From assembly GCF_046736345.1 (NCBI RefSeq), contig NZ_CP157210.1, forward strand, positions 2,046,001 to 2,110,000: a DNA stretch of 64,000 nucleotides. The letters run 5' to 3'. Position 1 is the stretch's first letter, and every line of letters begins with the position of its first letter. Positions 1 through 7,863 of this stretch are shown piece after piece. This DNA is from Hyphococcus formosus (GTDB taxonomy: Bacteria > Pseudomonadota > Alphaproteobacteria > Caulobacterales > Parvularculaceae). The notes under the pieces were generated by a model. It had not been told where the DNA came from, did no database searches, and worked only from the letters and a program-made list of their open reading frames with translations. The translations under genes were made by a program, and so were the position numbers.

Positions 1-1
1 A

Positions 2-346
2 TGCGACATCGACTTTCGCGTTGGCGGACAGTTCAATATCGCAATGCGCACCCCGGAGGGCGACATGCTTTATGCGGTCGGCGAGTATTTAGAGATTAAG
101 CGTCCTGAACGGATCGTTTATCTCGGCGATGCCGACACAGTGACGGCCTGCGGTTGCGGCGCGCCACCAAAGGCAAAAGTCACGGTCACCTTTGACGAGT
201 TTGCAAAGGATAAAACCAATTTGACCGTGCACACCCTATTTGACCGACCAGAAGATATGATCGCCGCGAATGAAGAAGGCTACACTTCTGGCTGGACAAA
301 TACGCTGATCGAACTTGAAGAAACATTACAACTGCTGGAGGCGTAA
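2..346 (+). CDS. SRPBCC/AHSA1-family protein, 5' truncated by window edge
   Basis: Reading frame is open from base 2, so the N-terminus lies outside the window. The visible part begins CDIDFRVGGQFNIAMRTPEG and continues with GEYLEIKRPERIVYLGD, the pattern of the AHSA1 (Aha1 C-terminal-like) branch of the SRPBCC fold: a D-x-R-x-GG strand, then G-x-Y-x-E-I-x-x-PER. The C-terminal part (YTSGWTNTLIELEETL) is the usual long helix over a hydrophobic cavity. Such proteins bind small hydrophobic ligands; no substrate can be deduced. The stop codon is followed directly by the ATG of the VOC gene, so the two are almost certainly co-translated. An internal ATG at 44 would cut off a conserved strand and is not the start. 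Confidence 0.78.
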   Translation, partial: CDIDFRVGGQFNIAMRTPEGDMLYAVGEYLEIKRPERIVYLGDADTVTACGCGAPPKAKVTVTFDEFAKDKTNLTVHTLFDRPEDMIAANEEGYTSGWTNTLIELEETLQLLEA

Positions 347-820
347 ATGCCAAAACTAGCATCAAAAGTGCGTACCTGTCTTTGGTATAACGGCGATGGG
401 CATGAAGCCGCTGAGTTTTATGTGTCTCTGTTGCCGGATAGCTATTTCGAGGACGGATATATTCCAAACCCGGAAAAGCCACCACTGGTCGTTGAGTTCA
501 TGCTGTGCGGTGCGCCCTTTATGATTTTAAACGGCGGCCCCACCTTCCCCCATACGCCCGCCGCGTCGATTTCTGTGCTGACCAAAGACCAGACCGAGAC
601 GGATCATTTATGGTCTTCCCTGACAGCGAATGGCGGTGAAGAAAGCATGTGCGGCTGGTTGAAAGATCGCTACGGCGTTTCGTGGCAAATTGTTCCCGAA
701 GCGCTGCCAAAAATGTTATCATCAGACGACAAAGACGCTGCCCAACGGGCACAGGCCGAAATGATGAAGATGAAGAAGCTCAACATTGCGGCCCTCGAAG
801 CCGCATTTAACCAACAATAG
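347..820 (+). CDS. PhnB-like VOC superfamily protein
   Basis: 157 aa. The opening (VRTCLWYNGDGHEAAEFYVSLLPDS), a central FMLCGAPFMILNGGP strand, and the late CGWLKDRYGVSWQIVP match the PhnB/3-demethylubiquinone methyltransferase-like branch of the vicinal oxygen chelate fold. In that branch a W-x-x-D-x-x-G-x-x-W-Q motif closes the second beta-alpha-beta-beta-beta unit. The biochemical role of these proteins is mostly unknown. The gene sits between an SRPBCC and a DUF1428 gene with gaps of 0 and 8 bases, a typical small-domain cassette. The ATG follows the upstream stop without a gap; GGAGG lies just before that stop and can serve as ribosome binding site. Confidence 0.85.
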   Translation: MPKLASKVRTCLWYNGDGHEAAEFYVSLLPDSYFEDGYIPNPEKPPLVVEFMLCGAPFMILNGGPTFPHTPAASISVLTKDQTETDHLWSSLTANGGEESMCGWLKDRYGVSWQIVPEALPKMLSSDDKDAAQRAQAEMMKMKKLNIAALEAAFNQQ

Positions 821-828
821 GTGCAATT

Positions 829-1179
829 ATGACTTACATTGATGGATTTGTGGCCGCAGTCGAAACGAAAAACCGCGACGCCTATAAGGCGGTCGCAGAA
901 AAAGCCGCCGTGGTTTTCAAGGAAAATGGCGCGCTAAGCGTGGTCGAAGGCTGGGGCGATGACGTGCCCGACGGCGAAGTCACCTCCTTCCCTATGGCCG
1001 TGAAAGCAAAGCCTGACGAGGCGGTCATTTTTTCCTGGATTATCTGGCCGTCCAAAGAGGCCAGAGACGCGGGCATGAAAAAATCCATGGAAGACCCTCG
1101 CCTTGGCAATCCGGAAGACATGCCCTTTGATGGGAAGCGGCTTATTTATGGCGGCTTTGAAGTTTTGCTTGAGGCCTAA
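829..1179 (+). CDS. DUF1428 (YbaA-like) protein
   Basis: 116 aa. It begins MTYIDGFVAAVETKNRDAY and carries EGWGDDVPDGEVTSFPMAVK and VIFSWIIWPSKEARDAG, the hallmark segments of the DUF1428/YbaA family, which has a dimeric alpha-beta barrel (ABM-like) fold. Length is normal for the family. Function is unknown; homologues are often encoded with SRPBCC and VOC proteins, as here. It is the last gene of the cassette, followed by an inverted repeat at 1191-1228. Confidence 0.87.
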   Translation: MTYIDGFVAAVETKNRDAYKAVAEKAAVVFKENGALSVVEGWGDDVPDGEVTSFPMAVKAKPDEAVIFSWIIWPSKEARDAGMKKSMEDPRLGNPEDMPFDGKRLIYGGFEVLLEA

Positions 1180-1190
1180 GACCAAAAGTT

Positions 1191-1228
1191 CGACCCGAAA
1201 CGATTCGCTCAAGCGCCGCTTCGGGTCG
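1191..1228. repeat. Inverted repeat after the DUF1428 gene
   Basis: CGACCCGAA at 1191-1199 pairs with TTCGGGTCG at 1220-1228, a perfect 9-bp stem around a 20-base loop. There is no T-run on either side, so it is not a standard intrinsic terminator; it may protect the 3' end of the cassette mRNA. The rest of 1180-1464 shows nothing convincing. Confidence 0.5.
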
Positions 1229-1464
1229 TAAAATTGGCGAAAAACCATGCGAATCTTATCAATCCGCACTGTGCTTTTTCGCCAAACGGCTTGAAAGCCG
1301 CAAAGTTCTTAGCGCGGCAGGACGCCGCGCCACATTTTCCCCAATTAAATCAGACCTTTAGCATTTTTTTCCATCGCTTGACGCTGCGTTGCAGCGCCTA
1401 TATGGTCCGCCGCGATTTCAAAAGGTACGGGCGTCCGTTCGTACCTGTTTTTTCGGGCAAGCTC

Positions 1465-1791
1465 ATGGGCGAAGACACCGGCAGAGATGAGGCCAATAAC
1501 GACCGGCCACCCTCGCTGGATGAATTTTCCGAGCGGTTGGACCGGATGCGCGGCACGGGCAAAGTCCCCAATGCCAATGCTTCGGGTCCTGCGTGGGGGC
1601 GAGCCTTGCGGGTCTCCTCGGACCTTTTAGCGGGTCTGATTGTCGGGGGCTTTTTGGGTTGGGGTCTTGATTACTGGTTGGGGACGAGCCCTTGGCTCCT
1701 CCTTCTGGGGCTGGGCCTGGGTTTTGCGGCGGGACTGCGCAATATGATGCGCACCCTTAAAGAAGATACGGAGCAATCATCAGGCGACTGA
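1465..1791 (+). CDS. atpI: ATP synthase assembly protein I (AtpI)
   Basis: About 108 aa from the ATG at 1465 (MGEDTGRDEANN). A hydrophilic N-terminus with PPSLDEFSERLDRMRG leads to two membrane helices (LLAGLIVGGFLGWGLDYWL and WLLLLGLGLGFAAGLRN), the layout of alphaproteobacterial AtpI. The protein helps assemble the c-ring or acts in Mg2+ handling for the F0 sector. The open frame extends back to 1234, but that extension is arginine-rich and not family-like; the 1465 start gives the expected size although its ribosome site is weak. It leads the F0 operon, 24 bases before atpB. Confidence 0.85.
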   Translation: MGEDTGRDEANNDRPPSLDEFSERLDRMRGTGKVPNANASGPAWGRALRVSSDLLAGLIVGGFLGWGLDYWLGTSPWLLLLGLGLGFAAGLRNMMRTLKEDTEQSSGD

Positions 1792-1815
1792 TGACACGCT
1801 GGGAAGAATAACGAG

Positions 1816-2607
1816 ATGATAGACTTTCACGCTGCCGGCCCTATGGAGCAATTTGAGATTTTACCGATCATTCCGGTACATCTCGGCTCCATTGATATTT
1901 CGCTGACCAATTCAGCGCTCTGGATGATCATTGCAACGGCAGCGATTTGCGCTTTCTTCTTTTTTGCGACGCGCCGCGCCAGCCTGATCCCAAACCGGAT
2001 CCAATCTACCGCCGAAGTCCTATACGAATTTGTCGCTGACCTCGTTCGTGACACCATCGGCAGCGAAGGCCGCAAATTCTTCCCTTACGTCTTTACGCTG
2101 TTCATCTTTATCTTGATCGCCAACCTCTTTGGCTTGATCCCGTCCATTCCGGGCACCCCAGCAGAAGCACACACCTTTACGCCGACCAGCCACCTCATCG
2201 TGACGCTGGCGTTGGCGATGGTCACCATCACAATCGTTGTGGTCTATGGCTTCATGAAAAACGGCCTCGGCTTTCTGCGCCTGTTCGCGCCATCCGGTCA
2301 GCCCTTGCCAATGTATTTGATCCTCGTCCCTGTTGAGGTGATTTCATTCCTGTCGCGGCCGCTTTCACTGGCAATTCGTTTGTTCGCCAACATGTTTGCG
2401 GGCCACATCATCCTTAAAGTGTTCGCGGGCTTTATCGTATCGCTCGTTGGCGCGGGCAGCGGTTGGTTTCTGCTCGGACTTGCGCCATTCTTCGGGATCG
2501 TGGCGGTGACCATGCTCGAAGTGCTGGTTGCCGGCCTTCAAGCCTATGTGTTTGCGATTCTCACTTGTATATATCTCAGCGATGCGGCACACGCGGCTGA
2601 CCACTAA
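1816..2607 (+). CDS. atpB: ATP synthase F0 subunit a
   Basis: 263 aa, normal for alphaproteobacteria. Several hydrophobic helices are visible. The signature LSLAIRLFANMFAGHIILK holds the essential Arg that faces the c-ring carboxylate and drives proton translocation. PVEVISFLSRPLSLAIRL precedes it, as in all a-subunits. It is an inner-membrane component of the proton half-channels. The order atpI-B-E-F'-F is the classic alphaproteobacterial F0 cluster, with F1 genes elsewhere in the genome. Start: ATG at 1816, preceded by GGGAAG about 15 bases upstream. Confidence 0.97.
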   Translation: MIDFHAAGPMEQFEILPIIPVHLGSIDISLTNSALWMIIATAAICAFFFFATRRASLIPNRIQSTAEVLYEFVADLVRDTIGSEGRKFFPYVFTLFIFILIANLFGLIPSIPGTPAEAHTFTPTSHLIVTLALAMVTITIVVVYGFMKNGLGFLRLFAPSGQPLPMYLILVPVEVISFLSRPLSLAIRLFANMFAGHIILKVFAGFIVSLVGAGSGWFLLGLAPFFGIVAVTMLEVLVAGLQAYVFAILTCIYLSDAAHAADH

Positions 2608-2688
2608 CAACAAATTCCCGCGCGGCGCGAAGAGCCAGCCGCGATTATGGGATCACCGGCTCAACGATAACCTCACTAGGAGTAAAAA

Positions 2689-2919
2689 ATGGACGCTGAA
2701 GCAGCAAAACTGATCGGGGCGGGCATTGCATCAATTCCACTCGCTGGCGCAGCCATCGGTCTTGGCCTTATCTTTTCTAGCTTTCTTTCGGGCGCATTCC
2801 GCAACCCGTCAGCATCAGCTCAAAACCAGCCAACCATGCTTCTCGCATTCGCGCTGACAGAATTCACGGGTCTTCTTGGCTTCGTTATCGCGATCCTGAT
2901 TCTTTTGAACGTTCTTTAA
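2689..2919 (+). CDS. atpE: ATP synthase F0 subunit c
   Basis: 76 aa: a two-helix hairpin. Helix 1 is glycine-rich (AGAAIGLGLIFSSFLSGAFR), the polar loop contains RNPSA, and helix 2 (LAFALTEFTGLLGFVIAILI) carries the proton-binding Glu in ALTEFTG. AGGAG at 2679-2683 gives a strong ribosome site, expected for the subunit needed in the highest copy number. An 81-base spacer separates it from atpB. Confidence 0.97.
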   Translation: MDAEAAKLIGAGIASIPLAGAAIGLGLIFSSFLSGAFRNPSASAQNQPTMLLAFALTEFTGLLGFVIAILILLNVL

Positions 2920-2953
2920 GTCGTAACGTCATCAAAGCAGAAAGAAGCTTACG

Positions 2954-3508
2954 TTGTCTTTTTCTTCGATAATGCTAGCCGCTGCCGCAGGTGCTGCAGA
3001 GTCCCACGGGGAATCTGCTGGCCTGCCGCAGTTGGACCCCACATGGTGGCCTAGCCAGCTATTCTGGCTCGCCATCACATTCGGTATTCTCTTTGCTCTG
3101 ATGTCGAGCCGGTTCCTCCCTGCTTTGGGTGGTGCCATCGAGGAACGCCGCGACCGTATTGCGGATGACCTTGATCAGGCGAATGAGTTCAAACGTCAGG
3201 CGGAAGATGCCGAGAACGCCTATAATCAGGCCCTCGCCGATGCCCGCGCCAAGGCGCAAGGCATTGCGGCAGACACCCGCGCAGAGGTTGATTCCGATAT
3301 TGCAAAAGAGCAGGCAGAAACAGATGCCGCGCTCGAAAAGCAATTGGAAGCTGCCGAAGCACGCATCGCAGAGATGAAAGCCAATGCAGCGGCGAAAGTT
3401 CGTGAAGCTGCGGCGGAAACAACACGGGCGGTGGTTGAGACCCTCATCGACGAGGCCCCAACCGATGAAGCCGTTTCCAAAGCCATTGACGGCGTTGCTC
3501 GCGCCTAA
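2954..3508 (+). CDS. ATP synthase F0 subunit b' (TTG start)
   Basis: 184 aa. One membrane helix (SQLFWLAITFGILFALMSS) is followed by a long Ala/Glu/Lys-rich coiled coil that forms the peripheral stalk, preceded by the b'-type motif LPQLDPTWWPSQ. It pairs with the b subunit encoded next as a b-b' heterodimer, as in photosynthetic and other alphaproteobacteria. The start appears to be TTG at 2954: AGAAAGAAG lies 7 bases upstream, whereas the in-frame ATG at 2972 has no ribosome site. A weaker TTG start could lower b' synthesis relative to subunit c. Confidence 0.93.
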   Translation: MSFSSIMLAAAAGAAESHGESAGLPQLDPTWWPSQLFWLAITFGILFALMSSRFLPALGGAIEERRDRIADDLDQANEFKRQAEDAENAYNQALADARAKAQGIAADTRAEVDSDIAKEQAETDAALEKQLEAAEARIAEMKANAAAKVREAAAETTRAVVETLIDEAPTDEAVSKAIDGVARA

Positions 3509-3536
3509 AAGTACTCGCGCTGAATTTTGAAAGACT

Positions 3537-4100
3537 ATGACGATGATCGCATATTCAAGCCTTGCCGTTGCTGCCGCTGCTGAAACCGCTGAAGCGGGAC
3601 ATGCAGCTCCGGGTCTGTTTCAGGACACTTCGCTTTATGTTCTGATTGCGTTCATCGTTGTCGTCGTCGTTTTCGCCCGCGCTGGCGTACACAAAATGAT
3701 CGTCGGTGGCCTCGACAAACGTGCGCAGAAAATCTCTGACGAGATCAATGAAGCCCGTAAAATGCGCGAAGAAGCCCAAGAGCTTCTCGCCAGCTACCAG
3801 CGTCGCCAACGCGAAGCCGAAGAAGAAGCGGCGGCGATCATTGAACAGGCCAAAAAAGATGCGCAGCGTCTTGCGGTCGAAGCCCGTGAGAAAATCGCGG
3901 AACAAACCGAACGACGGACCAAAGCCGCGGAAGAGAAAATCGCGCGCGCTGAGGCACAAGCCATTTCAGAAGTTCGCGGCCAAACTGCCGACCTCGCAAT
4001 CGAAGCTGCACGCACCATCATTCGCGACCGGATGGATGGCGGCGCACAAGGCCCCTTCATCGACAAAGCGATTGCTGGTCTGCGCGACAAACTCAATTAA
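3537..4100 (+). CDS. atpF: ATP synthase F0 subunit b
   Basis: 187 aa. An N-terminal Ala-rich stretch is followed by one membrane helix (LYVLIAFIVVVVVFARAGV) and a long amphipathic coiled coil (residues about 60-165) rich in Ala, Glu, Lys and Arg, as expected for the peripheral stalk linking F0 to F1. It follows b' by 28 bases. The start is ATG at 3537, with an alternative in-frame ATG at 3543. Its TAA overlaps the ATG of the next gene (TAATG), so the DUF924 gene is translationally coupled to the F0 operon. Confidence 0.95.
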   Translation: MTMIAYSSLAVAAAAETAEAGHAAPGLFQDTSLYVLIAFIVVVVVFARAGVHKMIVGGLDKRAQKISDEINEARKMREEAQELLASYQRRQREAEEEAAAIIEQAKKDAQRLAVEAREKIAEQTERRTKAAEEKIARAEAQAISEVRGQTADLAIEAARTIIRDRMDGGAQGPFIDKAIAGLRDKLN

Positions 4101-4696
4101 TGGGCGGGGCTTTAGGCCTCCCCTCCTCTGGCCGATCAATTCGGCCCACGGCGGCTGCCGCCGAATCAATCCTGACATTCTGGTTCGAAGAGGCGAAACC
4201 TTATCAATGGTTTCGTCGCGACGATGACTTTGACGCCGAGATTGCGCGCCGGTTTGCTCATTATGTAGCCGCCGCGAAGGCCGGGCATCTGGATGTCTGG
4301 CGTGCTCATCCGCGCTATTCGCTCGCCTTGATCATCCTGCTCGACCAATTCTCGCGCAATCTATTCCGCGATACGCCGCGCGCCTTTGCGCAAGATGCGC
4401 AGGCCCTTGAGATCGCGCGTGAAGCGATTCGTCGGCGACATGACAAGCTTGCTGATGATCGCACCAAGGCATTTTATTATATGCCCTTCATGCACGCCGA
4501 AGACCTAAACGTTCAAATCGAATCGGTTGCGCTCTTTAAAGCGCAACTTCCGAGTACGATGAACATGCCCTTCGCGATCGAGCATTATGAGATTGTTCGC
4601 GACTATGGGCGCTTCCCGCATCGGAATAAAATTTTAGGGCGCGAATCAACACAAGCAGAAATCGCTTTTCTCAAGGCTGGCGGATTTAACCCCTAG
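4100..4696 (+). CDS. DUF924 family protein
   Basis: 198 aa. ILTFWFEEAKPYQWFRRDDDFD, LALIILLDQFSRNLFRDTPRA and FYYMPFMHAEDL are the three conserved blocks of the DUF924 family, a helical fold of unknown function related to TPR-like proteins. It starts within the stop codon of atpF, and its last four bases overlap the convergent end of the glutamate synthase-like gene, so no terminator lies between them. Position at the end of an ATP synthase operon is probably just co-transcription. Confidence 0.9.
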   Translation: MGGALGLPSSGRSIRPTAAAAESILTFWFEEAKPYQWFRRDDDFDAEIARRFAHYVAAAKAGHLDVWRAHPRYSLALIILLDQFSRNLFRDTPRAFAQDAQALEIAREAIRRRHDKLADDRTKAFYYMPFMHAEDLNVQIESVALFKAQLPSTMNMPFAIEHYEIVRDYGRFPHRNKILGRESTQAEIAFLKAGGFNP

Positions 4697-6216
4697 CGCT
4701 GCTTTTGATATTCATGGGGCGCAAGCGGGCGATTACGCGCCAGCAATTGATCCAGCGGCACCGACGTTCCATCGGCCTGTTGAATGCGGACATGCATGCG
4801 CCGCAATCCGCGCGCATGTGGCGCGCCGCAGGAATGGGCAATCATCGCAACATCTTTGCGCATCTTATTGACGAAATTTGCAACGCTCGGCCCCTTCACT
4901 TCCGGATCGAGCCCCCCTTGCAGATGTTTTTTATGGGTCGTCACACCGGTCGGGCAATTATTGGTGTGGCATTTCATGGCCTGAATACAGCCGATCGAAA
5001 ACATAAAGCCCCGCGCGGTGTTGACCATATCTGCGCCCGCGCAATAGGCCCAGGCGACCTCCGCCGGGGTAACGAGCTTGCCTGATGCGATCACCTTGAT
5101 CCGGTCGCGCAGCCCGCGCCGCTCCAATATATCGACCAGCATCGGCAGCGATTGTTTGAGCGGTAATCCAACATTATCCATGAGCGACATCGGCGCGGCA
5201 CCGGTCCCGCCATCGCCGCCATCAAGGGTGATGAAGTCCGGTGCCGATTCAATTCCGCGCCGTTCGATTTCATCGCAAAGCTCATCAACCCAGCCATAGG
5301 CACCGATAACAGTTTTAAAACCGGTGGGCAGGCGCGATACACTCCGTACCCGTCCGATGAAATCAATAAGCTCAGAAATATTGTCGATTTCAGGGTGCCG
5401 GTTCGGCGAGATTGACGCCGTATGCACCGGAATATGCCGTATTTCCGCAATCTCCGGCGTGACCTTCGCCGCTGGCAATATACCGCCCTTACCCGGCTTG
5501 GCCCCTTGCGCGAGTTTGACCTCGATCATTTTGACCTGTGGGTTCATCGCGATGGCGCGCAGCTTTTCATCATCAAGCCGGCCATGATCATCCCGGCAGC
5601 CATATTTCGCGGTGCCCATTTGAAAGACGATATCGCATCCGCCTTCGAGGTGATAAGGCGCAAGGCCGCCCTCGCCTGTATTTAAGTAGCAACCTGCCAA
5701 ATGTGCGCCGCGCGAGAGTGCCTGAATAGCGGGCTTCGATAGCGAACCATAACTCATGGCAGAAATATTGATGATCGACGAAAGCCGGTAGGGATTAGGC
5801 GTAAAGGGCCCGAACTCAACAGGAGGCGGATCCGACGCCTCTTCATCAAGTCGCGGAAAGGCAACATTCACAAATATCGGTGTACCAACAATCGTGAGGT
5901 TGCGCGTTGATCCAAAGGGAACTGTGTTGTTCTGGCCTTTCGCAGACCTGTAGATCCAGTCCCGTTCGGCGCGATTGAACGGCATTTCTTCGCGATCAAG
6001 CGCAAAGAAATATTGCCGAAAGAACTCACCAAGATGGGTAAAGAGATCACGGAACCGCCCGATGACCGGATAATTATGGCGGATTGCATCCTTCGATTGG
6101 GTCGCGTCCAGAATGAACATCGCCACAATCGCAAGAACCGTAACGCCAATGACGAAGATAAAAATCGTCGCCAACAGCTCTAGCCCGTTTACGGTGAAAC
6201 TGTTCAGGAAATCCAT
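4693..6216 (-). CDS. Membrane-anchored FMN-binding glutamate synthase-like protein
   Basis: 507 aa. An N-terminal membrane helix (ELLATIFIFVIGVTVLAIVAMF) precedes a TIM barrel of the GltB FMN domain: SAMSYGSLSKPAIQALSRGA, GEGGLAPYH, and the glycine-rich DFITLDGGDGGTGAAP. C-x5-C-x4-C in GCIQAMKCHTNNCPTG is the 3Fe-4S ligand set. The glutaminase and C-terminal GltB domains are absent, so ammonia, or a substrate other than glutamine, must be used. Such stand-alone proteins are common but their substrate is unproven. The gene lies 72 bases after gcvPB on the same strand, separated by a 10-bp hairpin, and may be read through from the glycine cleavage operon. Confidence 0.9.
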   Translation of the reverse strand: MDFLNSFTVNGLELLATIFIFVIGVTVLAIVAMFILDATQSKDAIRHNYPVIGRFRDLFTHLGEFFRQYFFALDREEMPFNRAERDWIYRSAKGQNNTVPFGSTRNLTIVGTPIFVNVAFPRLDEEASDPPPVEFGPFTPNPYRLSSIINISAMSYGSLSKPAIQALSRGAHLAGCYLNTGEGGLAPYHLEGGCDIVFQMGTAKYGCRDDHGRLDDEKLRAIAMNPQVKMIEVKLAQGAKPGKGGILPAAKVTPEIAEIRHIPVHTASISPNRHPEIDNISELIDFIGRVRSVSRLPTGFKTVIGAYGWVDELCDEIERRGIESAPDFITLDGGDGGTGAAPMSLMDNVGLPLKQSLPMLVDILERRGLRDRIKVIASGKLVTPAEVAWAYCAGADMVNTARGFMFSIGCIQAMKCHTNNCPTGVTTHKKHLQGGLDPEVKGPSVANFVNKMRKDVAMIAHSCGAPHARGLRRMHVRIQQADGTSVPLDQLLARNRPLAPHEYQKQR

Positions 6217-6257
6217 ATCGTGCCCTTATTCGTTTTAAGGGCAACAATAGGACGAGT

Positions 6258-6285
6258 TACGCCCCCGCGTGAAGCCGGGGGCGTA
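6258..6285 (-). repeat. GC-rich hairpin between gcvPB and the glutamate synthase-like gene
   Basis: TACGCCCCCG at 6258-6267 pairs with CGGGGGCGTA at 6276-6285, a perfect 10-bp stem with an 8-base loop. No T-run follows on either strand. It sits 3 bases after the gcvPB stop and probably stabilises or partly terminates the gcv mRNA. Confidence 0.6.
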
Positions 6286-6288
6286 GAC

Positions 6289-7863
6289 TTACTCGGCGGC
6301 TTTTGCCGGCTCTTCCGGTGTCCAGCGCAGGACCGGCTTGCGCGCGGCTGCGGTTTCGTCGAGGCGCCGACGCGGCGCGTGAACCGGTGCCGCTTTGAAC
6401 GCCTCTGCCTCACCTGCCTTCGCCCGCTTGGCAAGCGAGAGCAACGCATCACAGAACTGATCAAGCTCGCGCTTTGATTCTGACTCCGTTGGCTCGATCA
6501 ACATGGCACCATGAACGACCAGCGGGAAATACATGGTCATCGGGTGATAGCCTTCGTCGATCATCGCCTTTGCGAAATCAATCGTTTCAACGCCGGTGTC
6601 TTTCAAGAACCGGTCATCGAACAACGCTTCGTGCATGCAATAGCCTTCATAGGCAGGGGTCATTTCCGCTTTGAGGCGCGCAAGCACATAATTCGCGTTC
6701 AATACCGCATCTTCGGCAGCCTGACGCACACCGTCCTTACCATGGCTAAGCATATAGGCGAGCGCACGAACAAACATGCCCATCTGACCGTGGAACGCTG
6801 TTAAACGCCCCATGCTTTCATGGCCGTCGCCTTCGTCTTTGGCAGCGCGGCGCGATTCGATCAGGCTATATTTACCGTCTTCACAAATCACATAGGGAAC
6901 AGGCGCAAAAGGCGCGAGCGCATCAGACAACACTGTTGGGCCAGAACCCGGTCCGCCGCCGCCATGCGGCGTCGAAAAGGTCTTGTGAAGATTGATGTGC
7001 ATGGCATCGACGCCAAGGTCACCGGGGCGAACCTTGCCAGCGATGGCGTTGAAATTCGCGCCGTCACAATAAAAATAGCCGCCCGCCTCATGAACCGCAT
7101 CGGCCATTTCGCGAATGTCGCGTTCAAACAGCCCGCATGTATTCGGGTTGGTCACCATGATACCGGCGACATCGGGGGCGAGCTTTTCTTTCAGCGCCGC
7201 AATATCGACCCGGCCCGTTTTATCCGCAGGGATGGCCTCGACCTTGAAGCCACACTGAACGGCGGTTGCCGGATTTGTTCCGTGTGAAGATTCTGGGGCA
7301 AGCACGCGCAGCCGGGTCTCGCCCTCACCGCGCGCAATCAAAGCCGCCTTGATCGCCATCATGCCGCAAAGCTCGCCATGGGCACCGGCCTTTGGCGACA
7401 TCGCAACGGCGGGCATGCCAGTCAGTTCCTTGAGCCAATGGGCCAATTCGTCGATGACTTCCAATGCGCCTTGCACGGCAGATTCCGGCGCAAGCGGATG
7501 AAGGTCCGCAAAACCCGGCAACCGCGCAACTTTTTCGTTAAGGCGCGGATTGTGTTTCATGGTGCACGAGCCAAGCGGGAACGGCCCCATGTCGATTGCA
7601 TAGTTCTTTTGCGAAAGACGCACAAAATGGCGCATGGTTTCCGGCTCAGACAAGCCCGGCAAGCCAATATCACTATTCCGATTGAGCCCGCCCAGGCGGT
7701 CTTCGTCGCCACTCGGCGCTGGCATATCGACGCCCGTGCCGGCGAAATCACCGATCTCGAATGACAAAGCCTCTTCAATTTGAAGCGCCTTGTTGCCGGT
7801 GAAGGTCGGTGCATCATTTACGGTTGTAGTTTCTGCGCGTGTGGCGCGGCCCTGATTATTCAT
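6289..7863 (-). CDS. gcvPB: Glycine dehydrogenase (decarboxylating) subunit 2
   Basis: 524 aa; C-terminal half of the P-protein as a separate subunit. The motif HINLHKTFSTPHGGGGPG contains the pyridoxal phosphate Lys. Other hallmarks are NYAIDMGPFPLGSCTMKHNP and LAPESSHGTNPATA. With GcvPA it decarboxylates glycine and passes aminomethyl to the lipoyl arm of GcvH. The start overlaps the gcvPA stop by 4 bases (ATGA), so the two subunits are coupled. The first 20 residues (MNNQGRATRAETTTVND) are an unconserved leader, and the last 25 are also poorly conserved. Confidence 0.97.
   Translation of the reverse strand: MNNQGRATRAETTTVNDAPTFTGNKALQIEEALSFEIGDFAGTGVDMPAPSGDEDRLGGLNRNSDIGLPGLSEPETMRHFVRLSQKNYAIDMGPFPLGSCTMKHNPRLNEKVARLPGFADLHPLAPESAVQGALEVIDELAHWLKELTGMPAVAMSPKAGAHGELCGMMAIKAALIARGEGETRLRVLAPESSHGTNPATAVQCGFKVEAIPADKTGRVDIAALKEKLAPDVAGIMVTNPNTCGLFERDIREMADAVHEAGGYFYCDGANFNAIAGKVRPGDLGVDAMHINLHKTFSTPHGGGGPGSGPTVLSDALAPFAPVPYVICEDGKYSLIESRRAAKDEGDGHESMGRLTAFHGQMGMFVRALAYMLSHGKDGVRQAAEDAVLNANYVLARLKAEMTPAYEGYCMHEALFDDRFLKDTGVETIDFAKAMIDEGYHPMTMYFPLVVHGAMLIEPTESESKRELDQFCDALLSLAKRAKAGEAEAFKAAPVHAPRRRLDETAAARKPVLRWTPEEPAKAAE

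Noticed and set aside
1234..1464. N-terminal extension of AtpI
   Set aside because: Arg- and Phe-rich, not like AtpI; the ATG at 1465 gives the family's normal length.
3706..4227. Open frame of 173 codons inside atpF, other frame, Lys/Arg-rich
   Set aside because: It is a frame-shifted reading of the atpF coiled-coil region; the composition is an artefact and atpF is certain.
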